From assembly GCA_947627445.1 (NCBI GenBank), contig CANQWA010000003.1, forward strand, positions 26,541 through 90,540: a DNA stretch of 64,000 nucleotides, given 5' to 3'. Shown here one piece after another: positions 62,747 through 64,000 of this stretch (the first letter of the stretch is position 1; each line of letters begins with the position of its first letter). The translations under genes and the position numbers were made by a program. This DNA comes from an uncultured Ruminococcus sp. (GTDB lineage Bacteria > Bacillota > Clostridia > Oscillospirales > Ruminococcaceae). Under the pieces are notes generated by a model. It searched no databases. It was given only the letters and a program-made list of their open reading frames with translations, and was not told the origin of the DNA.

Positions 62747-62786
62747 CCTCAAGCGTTTTGTGCGGGTTTGCCTCAAGCGTTTTTGT
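62747..62786. repeat. Half GGCAA-repeat flanked by direct repeats
   Basis: CCTCAAGCGTTTT occurs twice and brackets GTGCGGGTTTG, the right half of a GGCAA-type hairpin. The layout suggests a decayed insertion or a local duplication. Confidence 0.6.
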
Positions 62787-62854
62787 CCTTTGTCATCCAA
62801 ACTGGTTCCCAACCATAGAAGAACCATGAAACATAGTGAATCCGAAAAGTAAAA

Positions 62855-62899
62855 GGCAACACCGTACAAAGCCGTCAGGCGGTCTTTTGCGGTGCTGCC
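62855..62899. repeat. GGCAA-type hairpin repeat (R15)
   Basis: GGCAACACCGTACAAAG...TTTTGCGGTGCTGCC, with the CCGTCAGGCGG loop seen in other copies. Confidence 0.85.
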
Positions 62900-62910
62900 G
62901 AAAAGCAAAG

Positions 62911-62941
62911 AGCCTGAGAATGCAGATTCTCAGGCTTTTTT
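62911..62941. terminator. Bidirectional terminator between dnaJ and glyS
   Basis: AGCCTGAGAAT-GCA-GATTCTCAGGCT is followed by TTTTTT on the plus strand. Confidence 0.9.
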
Positions 62942-62972
62942 GGATTCGTGATCCGATTTTTGAGGAGGCGTA

Positions 62973-64000
62973 TCAGAAATCAATTTTACCGGTCAGATAC
63001 CCCACCAGTTCCTCCATCGGTATCCGCACCTGTTCCATGGTGTCACGGTCACGAACGGTTACGCAATTATCCTTCTCCACCGTGTCAAAATCCACAGTAA
63101 TGCAGAAAGGCGTGCCGATCTCGTCCTGACGGCGATAACGCTTGCCGATAGAACCCGTCTCATCAAAGTCCACAGAGAAATGTTTTGCCAGTACCGCATA
63201 AACCTCCTGCGCCTTTCCGCTGAGTTTTTTGGACAAGGGCAGAATGGCTGCCTGGAAGGGCGCAAGTGCCGGGTGAAGGTGCATGACCACACGGGTGTCA
63301 TTCTTCTCCGCATCCACCACCTCTTCGTCATAAGCCTCTGTCACAATGGAGAGGAACAGACGCTCTACACCCAGAGACGGCTCAATCACATAGGGAATAT
63401 ACTTGGTGTTATCCTCTGGATCAAAGTATTCCAAAGACTTGCCGCTATGCTCCTGATGCTGTGTCAGGTCATAGTTGGTTCTGTCGGCAATGCCCCACAG
63501 TTCACCCCAACCAAAGCTAAATCGATATTCAAAGTCCGTGGTTGCCTTGGAATAAAAGCAAAGCTCTTCCGGATCATGGTCACGCAGACGCAGATTTTCC
63601 TCCCGAATGCCCAGAGACAACAGGAAATTCCGGCAATAGCTGCGCCAGAACTGAAACCATTCCAGATCTGTGCCCGGCTTGCAGAAGAACTCCAACTCCA
63701 TCTGCTCGAATTCCCGGACGCGGAAAATAAAGTTGCCCGGTGTGATCTCATTCCGGAAGGATTTACCGATCTGGCACACACCAAAGGGAAGCTTTTTCCG
63801 AGAAGTCCGCTGAATATTGGCAAAGTTGACAAAAATGCCCTGTGCCGTTTCCGGGCGGAGGTACAGCTCGGATTTGGAATCCTCGGTCACACCCTGAAAA
63901 GTCTTGAACATCAGATTAAACTGACGGATATCCGTAAAGTCACTCTTGCCGCAGTTGGGGCAGACAATGCCCTTTTCCCGGATATAATCCATCATCTGCT
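62973..64000 (-). CDS. glyS: Glycyl-tRNA synthetase, single-chain dimeric type (5' part missing)
   Basis: At least 341 residues of the C-terminal part are present; the gene runs off the right edge. It is the homodimeric class II form (as in Clostridia and Archaea), not the alpha2beta2 form. Motif 2 region [33 protein letters not shown] and the motif 3-type [14 protein letters not shown] are seen, followed by the anticodon-binding domain ([15 protein letters not shown]). It charges tRNA-Gly. Confidence 0.95.
   Translation of the reverse strand, partial: QMMDYIREKGIVCPNCGKSDFTDIRQFNLMFKTFQGVTEDSKSELYLRPETAQGIFVNFANIQRTSRKKLPFGVCQIGKSFRNEITPGNFIFRVREFEQMELEFFCKPGTDLEWFQFWRSYCRNFLLSLGIREENLRLRDHDPEELCFYSKATTDFEYRFSFGWGELWGIADRTNYDLTQHQEHSGKSLEYFDPEDNTKYIPYVIEPSLGVERLFLSIVTEAYDEEVVDAEKNDTRVVMHLHPALAPFQAAILPLSKKLSGKAQEVYAVLAKHFSVDFDETGSIGKRYRRQDEIGTPFCITVDFDTVEKDNCVTVRDRDTMEQVRIPMEELVGYLTGKIDF

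Overview
The window looks like a chromosomal segment of a cellulosome-producing, Gram-positive gut or rumen Ruminococcus (Oscillospiraceae). Three secreted proteins carry C-terminal type I dockerins (a GH74 xyloglucanase, a GH9 endoglucanase and a protein of unknown function). A GH5 lipoprotein, GH42, GH3 and GH13 enzymes lie nearby. Firmicute housekeeping signals are clear: CIRCE-hrcA-grpE-dnaK-dnaJ, AGGAGG ribosome sites, and many sigma-A promoters with exactly 17 bp between the boxes. Sporulation-type genes are present: spoIIAA-spoIIAB-sigF, a CwlD-like amidase and a SleC-like module. The species (for example a relative of R. champanellensis) is an inference from gene content only.

Layout. 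1-6.7 kb: a DUF378 membrane protein, a three-gene cluster of SleC-like peptidoglycan-binding proteins, ykgJ-like, ilvE and a VanY-type carboxypeptidase. 7.4-14.9 kb: plant cell-wall degradation (GH74 and GH9 convergent, GH5) plus hpt. 15.1-19.9 kb: an operon of amidase, trmO, a DUF4253 protein and a Tet(M)/EF-G-like GTPase fused to a YacP/Rae1-type nuclease domain. 19.9-27 kb: rnhA, an orphan sugar-binding lipoprotein, metG, a dockerin protein and enolase. 27-33.5 kb: cytoplasmic GH42 and GH3 and a Nudix-MutY fusion. 33.8-41.2 kb: a Sel1-repeat protein, the spoIIA operon, rsmI, a MATE exporter, trmN6 and a HAD phosphatase. 41.4-51.8 kb: a GH13-DUF1653 fusion, two HD proteins, a Wzz-like protein, a choline-binding-repeat glucosaminidase, a CmpB-type membrane protein, an MBL hydrolase, a YdcF-like protein and a C39-type peptidase. 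51.8-56.6 kb: a GntR/ABC operon with a tiny membrane peptide, and tRNA-Leu and tRNA-Ser. 56.7-64 kb: bioY under a BirA-like operator, the hrcA heat-shock operon and a truncated glyS.

How they fit together: dockerin enzymes cut xyloglucan and cellulose outside the cell, the GH5 lipoprotein acts at the surface, the lipoprotein may capture oligosaccharides, and GH42, GH3 and GH13 finish degradation in the cytoplasm.

The most striking non-coding feature is the density of small palindromic repeats. At least three families occupy most intergenic gaps: GGCAAACCCGCACAAAG-type hairpins, longer elements some of which end in GGCGTGTTGACAC, and elements beginning TGACACTACTCCTCCAAAATC. Several abut stop codons. 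Two begin six bases after a -10 box. One 163-bp element sits inside the dnaK operon. No transposase, CRISPR array or prophage gene was seen.
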